DNA from: Paracoccus sp. (in: a-proteobacteria)
Lineage (GTDB): Bacteria > Pseudomonadota > Alphaproteobacteria > Rhodobacterales > Rhodobacteraceae
Direction: 5' to 3'
Length of the DNA stretch: 49,378 nucleotides
Assembly (NCBI GenBank): GCA_030538425.1
Contig: JAUNTZ010000017.1
Location: 1 to 49,378 of the forward strand
The position numbers and the translations under genes are program-made. Positions 17,731-26,713 of the stretch are shown piece by piece. A model generated the notes under the pieces. It was not told where the DNA came from. It did no database searches and worked only from the letters and a program-made list of their open reading frames with translations. Each line of letters starts with the position of its first letter. Within the stretch, counting starts at the first letter, position 1.

Positions 17731-18300
17731 TCACTCAAGAACGGTCACCCGCGCGGCCAGATCGGGGCGCGGGCGTTCGGGCGGCGCCTCGCCCGGCGTG
17801 CCGATATGGATGAGCCCGGCGATACGCTCACCCTCCGCAAGGCCCAGATGCTGGCGGGCGAAATCCGGCTCGGCGGCGATGCCGGTCAGCCAGCTTGCGC
17901 CATAGCCCGAGGCAAGCGCCGCATTCACAAGCCCAAGACAGACCGCGCCCGCCGACAGGAACTGTTCCCACCCGGGCACCTTGGCGCTGTCCTTGGGCTG
18001 CGAGACCACCGCGACCACGACCGGCACCTTGAAGGCGTTGCGCGACTTGGCGGCCTTTTCGGGCGGATTGCCCGCCGCCAGTGAGACCTGTTCCACCGCC
18101 GCGCCGATGCTCTCGCGCGCCGCGCCACGGATTACCACAAAGCGCCACGGCTCCAGCTTGCCATGATCGGGCACCCGCGCGGCCATGGCCAGCAGATCGT
18201 TCAGCGCCGCCTCATCCGGGCCGGGCCCGGTCAAAAGCGCAGGCGGGTAAGAGCGGCGCGTGCGCAGGAAATCAAGCACGCTGGAAGTATCGTTCAGCAT
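17731..18300 (-). CDS. Nitroreductase family protein (YdjA-like)
   Basis: This 189-residue flavoprotein is likely an FMN-dependent NAD(P)H oxidoreductase. The family opening FLRTRRSYPPALLTGPGP and AARVPDHGKLEPWRFVVI gives the FMN phosphate and ring contacts. SAGAVCLGLVNAALASGYGASWLTG is the central helix and loop, and HIGTPGEAPPERPRP is the C-terminal family ending. The physiological substrate is unknown. It is transcribed alone, convergent with DUF1467. Confidence 0.9.
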   Translation of the reverse strand: MLNDTSSVLDFLRTRRSYPPALLTGPGPDEAALNDLLAMAARVPDHGKLEPWRFVVIRGAARESIGAAVEQVSLAAGNPPEKAAKSRNAFKVPVVVAVVSQPKDSAKVPGWEQFLSAGAVCLGLVNAALASGYGASWLTGIAAEPDFARQHLGLAEGERIAGLIHIGTPGEAPPERPRPDLAARVTVLE

Positions 18301-18398
18301 ATCCGAGCCTTTCTGTCGTTCTTTCCCATCTAAGCGCGGAAACCGCGCGGGCCAAGGGGCGGCTTGACCTTTTGGCGCCCCTTGGGCGAAAGAAAGCC

Positions 18399-18659
18399 AT
18401 GATCCCCGATCTGAGCCACCTTGCCGAGCCCGGCACCACGTTTGCGGCGCGCGTGACGCCCCGCGCCGCGTCGAACCGCATCGCGTTGGACGATAGCGGC
18501 GCGATCCGCGTCTGGGTGACGACCGTGCCCGAAGGCAGCAAGGCCACGGCGGCGGTGGTCAAGCTCTTGGCCCGCGCGATCGGCGTGCCAAAGACGCGGC
18601 TTGAGCTGATCCGCGGCGAGACCTCACGCGACAAGACATTTCGCGTAAGTGCACCCTAG
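18399..18659 (+). CDS. YggU/DUF167 family protein
   Basis: This small protein has 86 residues from the ATG at 18399, preceded by GAAAG. It shows the DUF167 pattern: FAARVTPRAASNRIALDDSGAI, then VWVTTVPEGSKATAAVVKLL and a C-terminal SRDKTFRV. The structure of family members is known but not the function. The reading frame extends upstream to 18081, but that part overlaps the nitroreductase gene antisense and is not credible. The stop overlaps the stop of the next, convergent gene by four bases. Confidence 0.88.
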   Translation: MIPDLSHLAEPGTTFAARVTPRAASNRIALDDSGAIRVWVTTVPEGSKATAAVVKLLARAIGVPKTRLELIRGETSRDKTFRVSAP

Positions 18660-18895
18660 CGGCGGGTCAGCCGGTAATTCCCCTCCGGCAGGTCAAGTGC
18701 TGCGCGAAGCTCATCCAGCTGATGCATGCTCAGCGTCACGCGCACCACCTCATCATCGGCCGTCGCCTGCTCAATCACCACGCGGTCATCAAAGCTGAGG
18801 ATGCGCACATCCTCGGTTAGCGGCCCGCCACCTTGCGGCACCTCGTCAATGAGCGTGATCACGGTGGCGTCGAAATCATGTTCGATTGTAAACAT
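18656..18895 (-). CDS. Small conserved-looking protein, unknown
   Basis: This 79-residue acidic soluble protein starts at the ATG at 18895, which is preceded by a purine-rich GGAGACCTG on the minus strand. I do not recognise a domain. The sequence mixes beta-like stretches (MFTIEHDFDATVITLIDE, VRILSFDDRVVIEQA) with a helical LSMHQLDELRAALDLPEGNY. The longer open frame running to 19801 is antisense to the M48 gene and is rejected. The good Shine-Dalgarno and domain-like composition support it as real. Confidence 0.75.
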   Translation of the reverse strand: MFTIEHDFDATVITLIDEVPQGGGPLTEDVRILSFDDRVVIEQATADDEVVRVTLSMHQLDELRAALDLPEGNYRLTRR

Positions 18896-18991
18896 CAGGT
18901 CTCCGGTTTTTGACGTATGTTCGCGCGAAGCCGTTTGCGCTGCAAGCAGGGCGCGGCTATGCTGCGGGAAAATCACGTCGGGATGGATGAT

Positions 18992-19771
18992 ATGGTGATG
19001 CGGGTTGCAAAAATCACGGGCCTTGTTGCTTTGCTGGGCGCGGTCGCCTGCGCGCCGATAGATCCGGCGGTGACGGTGCCTGCGCCGGCCCCGACCACCA
19101 CCACGCCCGCGCCTGCGCCCGCCAGAACGCCCACCCCCAGCCAGGTGACGCCCAACACGCCGCAGGTCGCCGCGCGCAATTTCGTCACCGTCATGCGCCA
19201 GATGGAGCCGGTGGTGACGCGCGAATGTCTGTCGCGGCGGCAAAGCAATATCAGCTGCAACTTTACCTTCGTCGTCGATGATACGCGCGGCGCGCCGCCC
19301 AATGCGTTTCAGACCGTGGACCGGCAGGGCAACCCGGTCATCGGCTTCACCATCGCGCTGATTGCCGCAGCGCAGAACACCGATGAGCTGGCCTTTGTCG
19401 TCGGCCATGAGGCCAGCCACCATATCCTGAACCACCTGACCGCGAAACGGACCTCGGCCACGGCGGGCGCGGTGATCCTTGCGGGGATTGCTGCGGCGAC
19501 GGGTGCGGGCTCGGCCACGGTTCAGACGGCGCAGAATGTGGGCGCTTCGGTTGGCTCGCGGGTCTATTCGCGCGATTGGGAGCTTGAGGCCGACTATCTT
19601 GGCGCGATCATTACCGCCAATGCCGGTTATGATCCGCTGCGGGGCGCGGATTTCTTCCGCCGCATGCCGGACCCCGGCAACCGCATCCTTGGCAGCCACC
19701 CTTCGAACGCGCAGCGCATCGAGATGGTCCAGCGTGCCATGGCGGATCTGCGTGCCGGGCGGGTCCGCTGA
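18992..19771 (+). CDS. M48 family zinc metalloprotease, lipoprotein
   Basis: This envelope protease of 259 residues starts at 18992 (18998 and 18983 are alternatives). The N-terminal hydrophobic stretch ends in LLGAVAC, a lipobox-like site with Cys20, and is followed by a Pro/Thr-rich linker. The zinc site is VVGHEASHHIL, with HEASH as HExxH, and the third ligand is the Glu of WELEADYLGA. The domain is the BepA/LoiP-like M48C type used in outer-membrane or periplasmic quality control; substrates here are unknown. The reading frame upstream to 18917 lacks a signal and is discarded. Confidence 0.88.
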   Translation: MVMRVAKITGLVALLGAVACAPIDPAVTVPAPAPTTTTPAPAPARTPTPSQVTPNTPQVAARNFVTVMRQMEPVVTRECLSRRQSNISCNFTFVVDDTRGAPPNAFQTVDRQGNPVIGFTIALIAAAQNTDELAFVVGHEASHHILNHLTAKRTSATAGAVILAGIAAATGAGSATVQTAQNVGASVGSRVYSRDWELEADYLGAIITANAGYDPLRGADFFRRMPDPGNRILGSHPSNAQRIEMVQRAMADLRAGRVR

Positions 19772-19802
19772 GCGCCCGTAGCTCGCGCGTAAAAAGTTCA
19801 TC

Positions 19803-19880
19803 TTGACGTTACGTCAGTTAAGAATATCGGCAAAATTTCGCCGATTTCTGTGTTGACGTAAGCCAAAACTTGCCCATAGT
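19803..19880 (+). promoter_or_regulatory. Promoter with operator-like palindromes
   Basis: A likely sigma-70 promoter has -35 TTGACG (19853-19858), a 16-bp spacer and -10 CATAGT (19875-19880). Upstream lies the palindrome TGACGTTACGTCA (19804-19816) around a central T, whose half-site recurs at the -35 box. A second dyad, ATCGGC and GCCGAT, flanks AAAATTTC (about 19826-19845). The TTGACGT..ACGTCA pattern recalls sites of MerR-type LiuR regulators, which is a loose comparison. Confidence 0.55.
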
Positions 19881-19931
19881 CGATTTGGTCGAGCTGTAAG
19901 CTCTTGAGCCAAGTTATTGGAGGCAAACCAT

Positions 19932-20282
19932 ATGATCGGTGTCGTCATCTGGAGTAGTCGAATGACGAAGAAAGCGGTCATCTGGTGTGAGGATCAGGGC
20001 GCGCTTGCCTATGCCAGTGACAAAACCGGGCAAGAGGCCGAGATGGACTGGCCGGAACCCGGCGATCTGATCGGTCTGGAAACCGAAGATACCGACATGC
20101 TGCGGCAGGTCACGACGATGTGGATGGTCAATGCGCGGGCCTGCCCGCAACTGCCCGCCGCCTTGCGCGGTGAGACCAACCGCCCGGCATCCCAGCTGAG
20201 CCTTGTCGCCTCAGCGCCCGCGTCTCACTATGATGGGGCTGAGCCCGCGAACCGCAATCTGCGCTGCGCATCGGCGGGGTGA
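19932..20282 (+). CDS. Small soluble protein with own promoter, unknown
   Basis: This 116-residue protein begins at the ATG at 19932, where TTGGAGG sits eight bases upstream. An internal start at Met11 (MTKKAV) is possible. The N-terminal half MIGVVIWSSRMTKKAVIWCE is hydrophobic and beta-like, and the rest is acidic (AEMDWPEPGDLIGLETED) with a low-complexity tail. I recall similar short proteins in Rhodobacterales but cannot name a function. A well-formed promoter and a terminator (20302-20328) make it a single-gene unit, probably strongly or conditionally expressed. Confidence 0.8.
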   Translation: MIGVVIWSSRMTKKAVIWCEDQGALAYASDKTGQEAEMDWPEPGDLIGLETEDTDMLRQVTTMWMVNARACPQLPAALRGETNRPASQLSLVASAPASHYDGAEPANRNLRCASAG

Positions 20283-20301
20283 CGCGCCTGAGATAAAAGG
20301 T

Positions 20302-20328
20302 AAGGCCGGGGATGATCCCGGCCTTTTT
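20302..20328 (+). terminator. Rho-independent terminator
   Basis: A 9-bp perfect stem AAGGCCGGG/CCCGGCCTT (20302-20310 with 20317-20325) has a six-base loop and continues into five T. It ends the small gene at 19932. It may also serve the convergent ilvN, since AAAAGG lies on the other side. Confidence 0.85.
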
Positions 20329-20348
20329 GCTTTGCGATACTGGGCGCG

Positions 20349-20909
20349 CTATTGCCCGCGCGAAAGGGCCGCGACGCCGGTGCGGGCCTGATCGACCAGA
20401 CCAAGCGGGCGCATCAGATCCGCGAACGCGTCCAGCTTTTCGGGCGTGCCGGTGATCTCAAATACAAAGCTTTTCAGCGTCGAATCCACCACCTTGGCAC
20501 GGAAAATCTCGGCGGTGCGCAGGGCCTCGACCCGCTGTTCGCCCGTGCTGGCGACCTTGAACAGGCCCAGCTCACGTTCCACGCTTGGCCCCTCGGCGGT
20601 CAGGTCATGGACCTCATGAACGGGCACGATCCGGCCCACCTGATGCTTGATCTGCTCGATCACCGCAGGCGTGCCGCGCGTCACCACCGTGATGCGTGAG
20701 CGGTGGCCCTGATGGTCCACCTCGGCCACGGTGAGGCTGTCGATATTATAGCCGCGCCCCGAAAACAGCCCGATCACGCGGGCCAGAACGCCCGGTTCAT
20801 TCTCGACCAGAACGGCCAGCGTGTGGCGTTCTTCGCCCGAGGCATTGGGGTCGCGCAGATCATAGGCCGAATGGCTGGAAGCGCCGGTTTTGATGTCCAG
20901 ATTTGCCAT
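20349..20909 (-). CDS. ilvN: Acetolactate synthase small (regulatory) subunit
   Basis: This is the regulatory subunit of acetohydroxyacid synthase and confers valine feedback. Of 186 residues, the N-terminal ACT domain (about 27-100) opens with HTLAVLVENEPGVLARVIGLF and GRGYNIDSLTV. The C-terminal domain carries LFKVAS and FRAKVVDSTLKSFVFEITG, ending near MRPLGLVDQARTGVAALSRG. It lies 12 bp downstream of ilvB on the same strand, and the two form a complex. Length and order match the family. Confidence 0.97.
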   Translation of the reverse strand: MANLDIKTGASSHSAYDLRDPNASGEERHTLAVLVENEPGVLARVIGLFSGRGYNIDSLTVAEVDHQGHRSRITVVTRGTPAVIEQIKHQVGRIVPVHEVHDLTAEGPSVERELGLFKVASTGEQRVEALRTAEIFRAKVVDSTLKSFVFEITGTPEKLDAFADLMRPLGLVDQARTGVAALSRGQ

Positions 20910-20921
20910 TGCTTTGCCCCC

Positions 20922-22676
20922 TTAGACCAGAACCGCGCCGCCGGACTGGATCGCGCCCTCAGTGGTGGCCTGACCCAGCAGCATTTCGTTATGCGGCTTG
21001 CCCGACGGGATCATCGGGAAGCAGTTCTCATGCTTTTCAACCAGAACATCCAGAATGAATGGGCCGTCATAATCCAGCATCTCGCGGATCGCATCGTCCA
21101 GTTCGGCGGGGTCCGAGACCTGACGACCCTTGCAGCCGAACGCCTCGGCCAGCTTGACGAAATCGGGCAGGCTTTCGGACCAGCTTTGGCTGTAGCGCTC
21201 ACCATGCAGCAATTGCTGCCACTGGCGGACCATGCCAAGCCGTTCATTGTTCAGGATAAACTGCTTGACCGGCGCGCGGAACTGAACCGCCGTGCCCATT
21301 TCCTGCATGTTCATCAGCCAGCTTGCATCGCCCGCCACGTTGATGACCAAAGCCTCGGGATGCGCGACCTGCGCCCCGATCGAGGCGGGCAGGCCGTAGC
21401 CCATCGTGCCAAGCCCCCCCGAGGTCAGCCAACGGTTCGGGTCGTCAAAGCCCAGAAACTGCGCAGCCCACATCTGATGCTGGCCCACCTCGGTCGCGAC
21501 ATAGCGGTCGCGGCCTTTGGTCAGCGCCTCCAGCCGTTCAAGCGCGTATTGCGGCTTGATGATCGTGTCCGAGTTCTCATAGGCAAGGCAGTTTTTCGCC
21601 CGCCATTGCTCAATCTGCGTCCACCACCCGGCGACGGCCTCGCTGCGGGTCTTGCGCCCGCGCGATTTCCAGATCTTCAGCAGATCCTCCAACACATGGG
21701 CGACATCGCCGGGGATCGGCATCTCGACGCGGATCACCTTGTTGATGCTGGAGGGGTCGATATCGACATGCGCCTTGATCGAGCCGGGGCTGAAATCCGC
21801 GACCCGCCCGGTGATCCGGTCGTCGAACCGCGCGCCAAGCGCGATCATCAGGTCGCAGCCATGCATCGCAAGGTTCGCCTCATAGGTGCCATGCATCCCC
21901 AGCATCCCAAGCCAGCCCTTGCCGCTGGCGGGATAGGCGCCCAGACCCATCAGCGTGGACGTGACCGGAAAGCCGGTCGCATCGGCCAGTTCGCGCAAAA
22001 GCTGGCTGGCCGCCGGACCCGAATTGATGACCCCGCCGCCGGTGTAAAAGATCGGACGCTCGGCCTGTTCGATGGCCTCGACCAGCCGCGTGATCATCTC
22101 GATATTGCCCTTGCGCACCGGCTGATAGGGTGAGGGCGCGAGTTGTTTCGGGCCGGTATATTCGGCCTCGGCGAATTGCACGTCCTTGGGGATGTCGATC
22201 AGCACCGGGCCGGGACGGCCTGCGGTGGCGACATGAAACGCCTTGTGGATGGTCTCGGACAGGTTCGCCGTGTCCTTGACCAGCCAGTTATGCTTGGTGC
22301 AAGGCCGCGTGATCCCGACCGTATCGGCCTCCTGGAAACCATCCGTGCCGATCAGGAAGGTCGGCACCTGCCCCGACAGCACCACCAGCGGGATCGAGTC
22401 AAGCAGCGCATCGGTCAGCCCCGTCACCGCATTGGTCGCGCCCGGCCCCGAGGTCACCAGAACCACGCCGGGCTTGCCGGTCGAGCGCGCATAGCCTTCG
22501 GCCATATGCACCGCGCCCTGTTCGTGGCGGACCAGAATATGCTTGATGTCGTTTTGCTGAAAAATCTCGTCGTAAATCGGTAGCACCGCCCCGCCCGGAT
22601 AGCCGAATACCGTATCGACGCCCTGATCGCGCAGAGCTTCGACAACCATTCTTGCACCCGTCATTTTTCGGGACAT
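20922..22676 (-). CDS. ilvB: Acetolactate synthase large (catalytic) subunit
   Basis: This thiamine-diphosphate enzyme makes acetolactate or acetohydroxybutyrate for valine, leucine and isoleucine. Start 22676 gives 584 residues beginning [20 protein letters not shown], after a GGGGAAAG site; upstream Met codons add a non-conserved extension. The catalytic Glu52 lies in [19 protein letters not shown]. The TPP/Mg segment reads [15 protein letters not shown]...ILNN (GDA instead of the usual GDG). Strong family blocks such as [20 protein letters not shown] are present. Confidence 0.96.
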   Translation of the reverse strand: MSRKMTGARMVVEALRDQGVDTVFGYPGGAVLPIYDEIFQQNDIKHILVRHEQGAVHMAEGYARSTGKPGVVLVTSGPGATNAVTGLTDALLDSIPLVVLSGQVPTFLIGTDGFQEADTVGITRPCTKHNWLVKDTANLSETIHKAFHVATAGRPGPVLIDIPKDVQFAEAEYTGPKQLAPSPYQPVRKGNIEMITRLVEAIEQAERPIFYTGGGVINSGPAASQLLRELADATGFPVTSTLMGLGAYPASGKGWLGMLGMHGTYEANLAMHGCDLMIALGARFDDRITGRVADFSPGSIKAHVDIDPSSINKVIRVEMPIPGDVAHVLEDLLKIWKSRGRKTRSEAVAGWWTQIEQWRAKNCLAYENSDTIIKPQYALERLEALTKGRDRYVATEVGQHQMWAAQFLGFDDPNRWLTSGGLGTMGYGLPASIGAQVAHPEALVINVAGDASWLMNMQEMGTAVQFRAPVKQFILNNERLGMVRQWQQLLHGERYSQSWSESLPDFVKLAEAFGCKGRQVSDPAELDDAIREMLDYDGPFILDVLVEKHENCFPMIPSGKPHNEMLLGQATTEGAIQSGGAVLV

Positions 22677-22734
22677 ACCGCTTTCCCCTATCAAGATTGA
22701 CGCGGCAGGGGCCATCCATGCCGCACCGCCGCAA

Positions 22735-22761
22735 ATTATGGGGGTCGGGCGGGGGCGTCAA
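22735..22761 (-). promoter_or_regulatory. Candidate ilvBN promoter
   Basis: On the minus strand TTGACG (22756-22761) and CATAAT (22735-22740) are separated by 15 bp, slightly short. They lie ~60 bp before the ilvB start. No leader peptide rich in branched-chain residues with a following terminator was found. Confidence 0.45.
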
Positions 22762-22806
22762 TGCCAAAATTGACGGATTATGACGCGCGTCGGCCGGTTT
22801 TCGTAA

Positions 22807-23691
22807 TTATCTGTCGCCAAATGTCGTAGTTTTGTAATTATCACCGTTGCGCGGCAGGGTGATTCGGGCAACCTGCTCCACAATCGGGGGCACGGCCAGT
22901 GGGTGCGCCTCATCATTGTGGTCCTCGGGATTGCCCAGATCCTGCCAGACGCCGCCCTTATAGATCTCAAGCGCGGCAAAGCGCGCCTTGTAATCCATCT
23001 TGCGGCTGCCCGGCACCCAATAGCCCAGATAGACATAAGGCAGGCCGGTCTCACGGGCCAGCCGGATATGGTCAAGGATCATATAGGTGCCAAGCGAGCG
23101 CGCCGAGAGCCTTGTGTCGAAAAAGCTGTAAACCAGCGACAGCCCGTCATCCAGAACATCGGTCAGGCAGACCGCGCCAAGGTCGGGTTCGGTCAGCAGC
23201 CGGTCGCTTTCCGCGTTACCCGCGGGCAGGATGCCGCGCCCGCGATATTCCACGATCCGCGTGCGCACCGGCGTTTCCTCAACCATTGAGGCGAACTCGA
23301 ACACATCCATATCCGCCATGCCGCCATCGGCGTGGCGCCCGTCAAGGTAGCGGCGAAACAGCGAAAACTGTTCCTCGGTCGCCCAGGCGCTTGTCGTCAT
23401 GCGCTTGAGGTCGCTGTTCTGGCGCATCACCCGGCGCTGTGTGCGGCTTGGCACGAAATCGGCGACGCGGATGCGCGCGGACATGCAGGCGACACAGCTT
23501 TCGCAACTGGGCCGATACAGCACGTTCTGCGAGCGGCGAAACCCCTGCCGCGATAGCGCATTGTTCAGCGCCTGCGCATCCTCACCCTGGAGCGCGGTGA
23601 ACAGCTTGCGTTCCGCGCGGCCATGCAGATAGGGGCAGGGCTGCGGCGCGGTGACATAGAATTGCGGCGAATGGGGGAGGTTATGCCGCAT
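22807..23691 (-). CDS. bpt: Aspartate/glutamate leucyltransferase (Bpt; ATE family)
   Basis: This N-end-rule enzyme transfers leucine (or arginine) from tRNA to N-terminal Asp/Glu, marking proteins for ClpAP. Start 23691 gives 294 residues opening [20 protein letters not shown]; a 9-residue extension from 23718 is unsupported. Family blocks are [16 protein letters not shown], the Cys-rich [16 protein letters not shown], then [20 protein letters not shown] and [18 protein letters not shown] in the GNAT-like core. Bacterial Bpt-type length supports leucyl specificity, but arginyl (Ate) activity cannot be excluded. Confidence 0.93.
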   Translation of the reverse strand: MRHNLPHSPQFYVTAPQPCPYLHGRAERKLFTALQGEDAQALNNALSRQGFRRSQNVLYRPSCESCVACMSARIRVADFVPSRTQRRVMRQNSDLKRMTTSAWATEEQFSLFRRYLDGRHADGGMADMDVFEFASMVEETPVRTRIVEYRGRGILPAGNAESDRLLTEPDLGAVCLTDVLDDGLSLVYSFFDTRLSARSLGTYMILDHIRLARETGLPYVYLGYWVPGSRKMDYKARFAALEIYKGGVWQDLGNPEDHNDEAHPLAVPPIVEQVARITLPRNGDNYKTTTFGDR

Positions 23692-23899
23692 GAACCGCCA
23701 TCCGTCGGGCGCGGGCAAATCCGCACAGGGCGCCTATGCTGAGGCTGCGCTGGAGGGTCATTGAGATCCTTGTCGGTGGTCCGGTTTTCATCACGGTAAC
23801 GTCAGTTTTTCTCTGCGCCAAGCACCGAAAGCCCGGTTGCGCGAAATGACGCCGTGAATGTGCGATTGACCTGGGCGGCGCAGGCGCCATAACTCGGGC

Positions 23900-26713
23900 A
23901 TGAGCTTTGCCGACCGCATCACCCGCCTGCCGATTGCCCATGACGCCATCCGCGCCGGAGACGTGCGCGCGCGCTTTGCCGGGCTTGATCCGCGCCTTCT
24001 CGACCTGCTGGCGGGCGCTGCCGGGTGCAGCCCCTATCTGGCCCATCTGATGAACCGTGAGGCCGATTGGCTGCCTGACGCTTTTTCCTATGCGGATCAA
24101 GTTGTTGCGCAGGAAACTGAAGGCTTCGACGCGCTTGACAGCACTGACATCGGCGCGGCCTTGCGGCAGGCCAAGCGGCGGGTCGCGCTGCTGGTGGCGC
24201 TGGCCGATCTGGGCGGGGTCTGGCGGCTGGAACAGGTCACCTCTGCGCTGAGCGATCTGGCCGCGCGCGCCACCGATCTGGCCTTTCGCGCCCATCTGCG
24301 CGATGAGATCCGGCGCGGCAAGCTGCCCGATACAGATGCGGATGCGGGCGGGGTCTTTGCGCTGGCCATGGGCAAGATGGGCGCGGATGAGCTGAATTAC
24401 AGCTCGGATATCGACCTGATCATGCTGTTCGATGACGCAGCCTATGCCGAGGCCGACCGCCTTGACGCCCGCGCCAGCCTGATTCGCGCGACCCGCAAGA
24501 TGGCCGCCACGCTCTCTGACAACACCGCCGAGGGCTATGTGTTTCGCACCGATTTGCGGCTGCGCCCCGATGCCTCGGTCACGCCGGTTTGCCTTTCGGC
24601 CTCGGCCGCGCTGGCCTATTATGAGGCCGAGGGCCGGACCTGGGAACGCGCCGCCTATATCAAGGCCCGCCCCTGCGCCGGGAATATCGCGGCGGGTGAG
24701 GCATTTCTGGCCGAGCTGCGCCCCTTTGTCTGGCGCAAGCACCTTGATTTTGCGGCGATTCAGGACGCCCATGACATGCGCCTGCGGATTCGCGAACATA
24801 AGCGGCTTGGCGGGCGGCTGAGCGTGCCGGGGCATAATATGAAGCTGGGGCAGGGCGGCATCCGTGAGATCGAGTTCTTCACCCAGACCCGCCAGCTGAT
24901 CGCGGGCGGTCGTGACCCCGATCTGCGGCAGCGCGGCACGGTTCCCGCCTTGGCTGCGCTGGCCGAAAAGGGTTGGGTCGCGCCCGAGATTGCCGAAGAA
25001 CTCAGCCGCCATTACCGCGAACATCGTGAGATTGAGCATCGTATCCAGATGGTGAACGATGCGCAGACCCACGCGCTGCCGCGCGACGATCAGGGCTTGC
25101 AGCAGATTGCGCAGATGATGGGCGAGACCGATCTGGCGGGCTGGCAGGCGCGGCTCGGCGCGCGGCTGGCGCGGGTCGAGACGCTGACCGATGCGTTCTT
25201 CGCGCCCGGTGAGGCCGCGCCGATGCCCGATCTTTCTGATGAGGCGCGCGCGATGATCGAGGGCTGGCAGGCTTATCCCGCGCTGCGCTCGCAGCGGGCG
25301 CAGCAGATCTTTCGCCGCATTCAGCCCGATATCCTTGACCGGATGGCCCGCGCCGCCCATCAGGATGAGGCGCTGCGCCGCTTTGACAGGTTCCTGTCGC
25401 GGCTGCCCGCCGGGGTGCAGCTGTTTTCTTTGTTCGAGGCGAATCCGCAACTTATTGATCTGATTGTTGATATTTGCGCCACCGCGCCCGGCCTTGCGGC
25501 CTACCTGTCGCGCCACCCTGAGGTTCTGGACGGCGTCTTGGGCGGCAGTTTCTTTGAGCCATGGCCCGGCGCGCAGGCGCTGCGCCACGATCTGTCGCGC
25601 AGGCTGGCCGCGCGGATGGAGGCCCCCGATGGCGGCTATGAGCGCGCTTTGGATGAGGCGCGGCGCTTTGCCCATGAATGGCAGTTCCGCGTCGGCGTCC
25701 ATCACCTGCGCGGGCTGGCCGATGCGGCGCAGGTGGGCGCGGAATATGCCGATATCGCCGACGCTGCGGTCGCGGCTTTGCTGCCCTTGGTCAGCGATGA
25801 GCTGGCCCGCCGCCATGGTCCCGCACCGGGGCGCGGCGCGGTGGTCTTGGGCATGGGCTCGCTTGGGGCGCGGCGGCTCAATGCGGCCTCTGACCTCGAT
25901 CTGATCGTGATCTATGATGCGGATGGGGTGGAGGCATCCGAGGGCCCCAAACCCCTTGCGCCGCGCGCCTGGTATGCGCGGCTGACCCAGTCGCTGATCA
26001 CCGCGCTGTCGGCGCAGACTGCGGCAGGCCGCCTTTATGAGGTTGATATGCGGCTGCGGCCCTCGGGGCGTCAGGGGCCGGTCGCGACCTCGGTTGATGC
26101 GTTTCGCGACTATCAGATGGGCGAGGCTTGGACGTGGGAGCATCTGGCCCTGACCCGCGCCCGCCCGCTGGCCTCTTGCGGCAAAGACGGCGCGGCGCTT
26201 GCCGAAGAGGTCGAGGCATTGCGGCGTGAAATTCTGGCCGCGCGCGGTGATGACGGGCGGGTCATGTCCGATCTGGCCGAGATGCGCGCGCGCATCTTTG
26301 CGGCCAAGGCCCCCGATGGCGCATGGGAGGCCAAGATCGGGCGCGGCCGCTTGCAGGATATCGAATTGCTGGCACAAAGCCTTGCGCTGCGCAGCGCCGA
26401 GCCTGCCCGAGCGGTGGATGCCCAGCTTCGGGCGGGGGCGCGCCACGGGCTGATCGACAAGGGTGATGCGGACCAGCTGGCCGCGATGCAGCGGTTTTTG
26501 TGGCGCTTGCAGGCGGGCGGGCGGTTGCTGACCGAAAATCCGCTGGACATGGAGGCGATTGGCAAGGGCGCGCAGGATTTTCTGCTGCGCGAAACCGATG
26601 AGCCTGATCTGGCCGCGCTTGGCCAGAGGCTCGCCCGGGTCGTGGATGAGGCGGGCGCGATTATCGACCGGGCGCTGCCGGATCAAGCGGCAAGCGGTGG
26701 CGCGCCCCACTAA
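23900..26713 (+). CDS. glnE: Bifunctional glutamine synthetase adenylyltransferase/deadenylase
   Basis: This 937-residue enzyme adds and removes AMP on glutamine synthetase in response to PII proteins. Two nucleotidyltransferase domains are visible. The first has LAMGKMGADELNYSSDIDLI at about 154-173 (de-adenylylation half). The second has VVLGMGSLGARRLNAASDLDL at about 648-668 (adenylylation half). The central region (about 430-540) would bind PII. Its stop overlaps by four bases that of the convergent glycosyltransferase gene. The long minus-strand frame opposite it is a codon-usage shadow. Confidence 0.96.
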   Translation: MSFADRITRLPIAHDAIRAGDVRARFAGLDPRLLDLLAGAAGCSPYLAHLMNREADWLPDAFSYADQVVAQETEGFDALDSTDIGAALRQAKRRVALLVALADLGGVWRLEQVTSALSDLAARATDLAFRAHLRDEIRRGKLPDTDADAGGVFALAMGKMGADELNYSSDIDLIMLFDDAAYAEADRLDARASLIRATRKMAATLSDNTAEGYVFRTDLRLRPDASVTPVCLSASAALAYYEAEGRTWERAAYIKARPCAGNIAAGEAFLAELRPFVWRKHLDFAAIQDAHDMRLRIREHKRLGGRLSVPGHNMKLGQGGIREIEFFTQTRQLIAGGRDPDLRQRGTVPALAALAEKGWVAPEIAEELSRHYREHREIEHRIQMVNDAQTHALPRDDQGLQQIAQMMGETDLAGWQARLGARLARVETLTDAFFAPGEAAPMPDLSDEARAMIEGWQAYPALRSQRAQQIFRRIQPDILDRMARAAHQDEALRRFDRFLSRLPAGVQLFSLFEANPQLIDLIVDICATAPGLAAYLSRHPEVLDGVLGGSFFEPWPGAQALRHDLSRRLAARMEAPDGGYERALDEARRFAHEWQFRVGVHHLRGLADAAQVGAEYADIADAAVAALLPLVSDELARRHGPAPGRGAVVLGMGSLGARRLNAASDLDLIVIYDADGVEASEGPKPLAPRAWYARLTQSLITALSAQTAAGRLYEVDMRLRPSGRQGPVATSVDAFRDYQMGEAWTWEHLALTRARPLASCGKDGAALAEEVEALRREILAARGDDGRVMSDLAEMRARIFAAKAPDGAWEAKIGRGRLQDIELLAQSLALRSAEPARAVDAQLRAGARHGLIDKGDADQLAAMQRFLWRLQAGGRLLTENPLDMEAIGKGAQDFLLRETDEPDLAALGQRLARVVDEAGAIIDRALPDQAASGGAPH

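Noticed and set aside
20703-22133. 476-codon open frame on the plus strand
   Set aside because: It is antisense to ilvB/ilvN and has no recognisable domain.
22399-22767. Possible ilvB leader peptide frame starting ahead of ilvB
   Set aside because: It lacks runs of Ile, Leu or Val codons and a following terminator, so attenuation of ilvBN is not supported.
23681-26710. 1009-codon open frame on the minus strand
   Set aside because: It lies opposite glnE in full; high GC keeps the antisense frame open. The translation is Arg/Gly/Gln-rich without domains.
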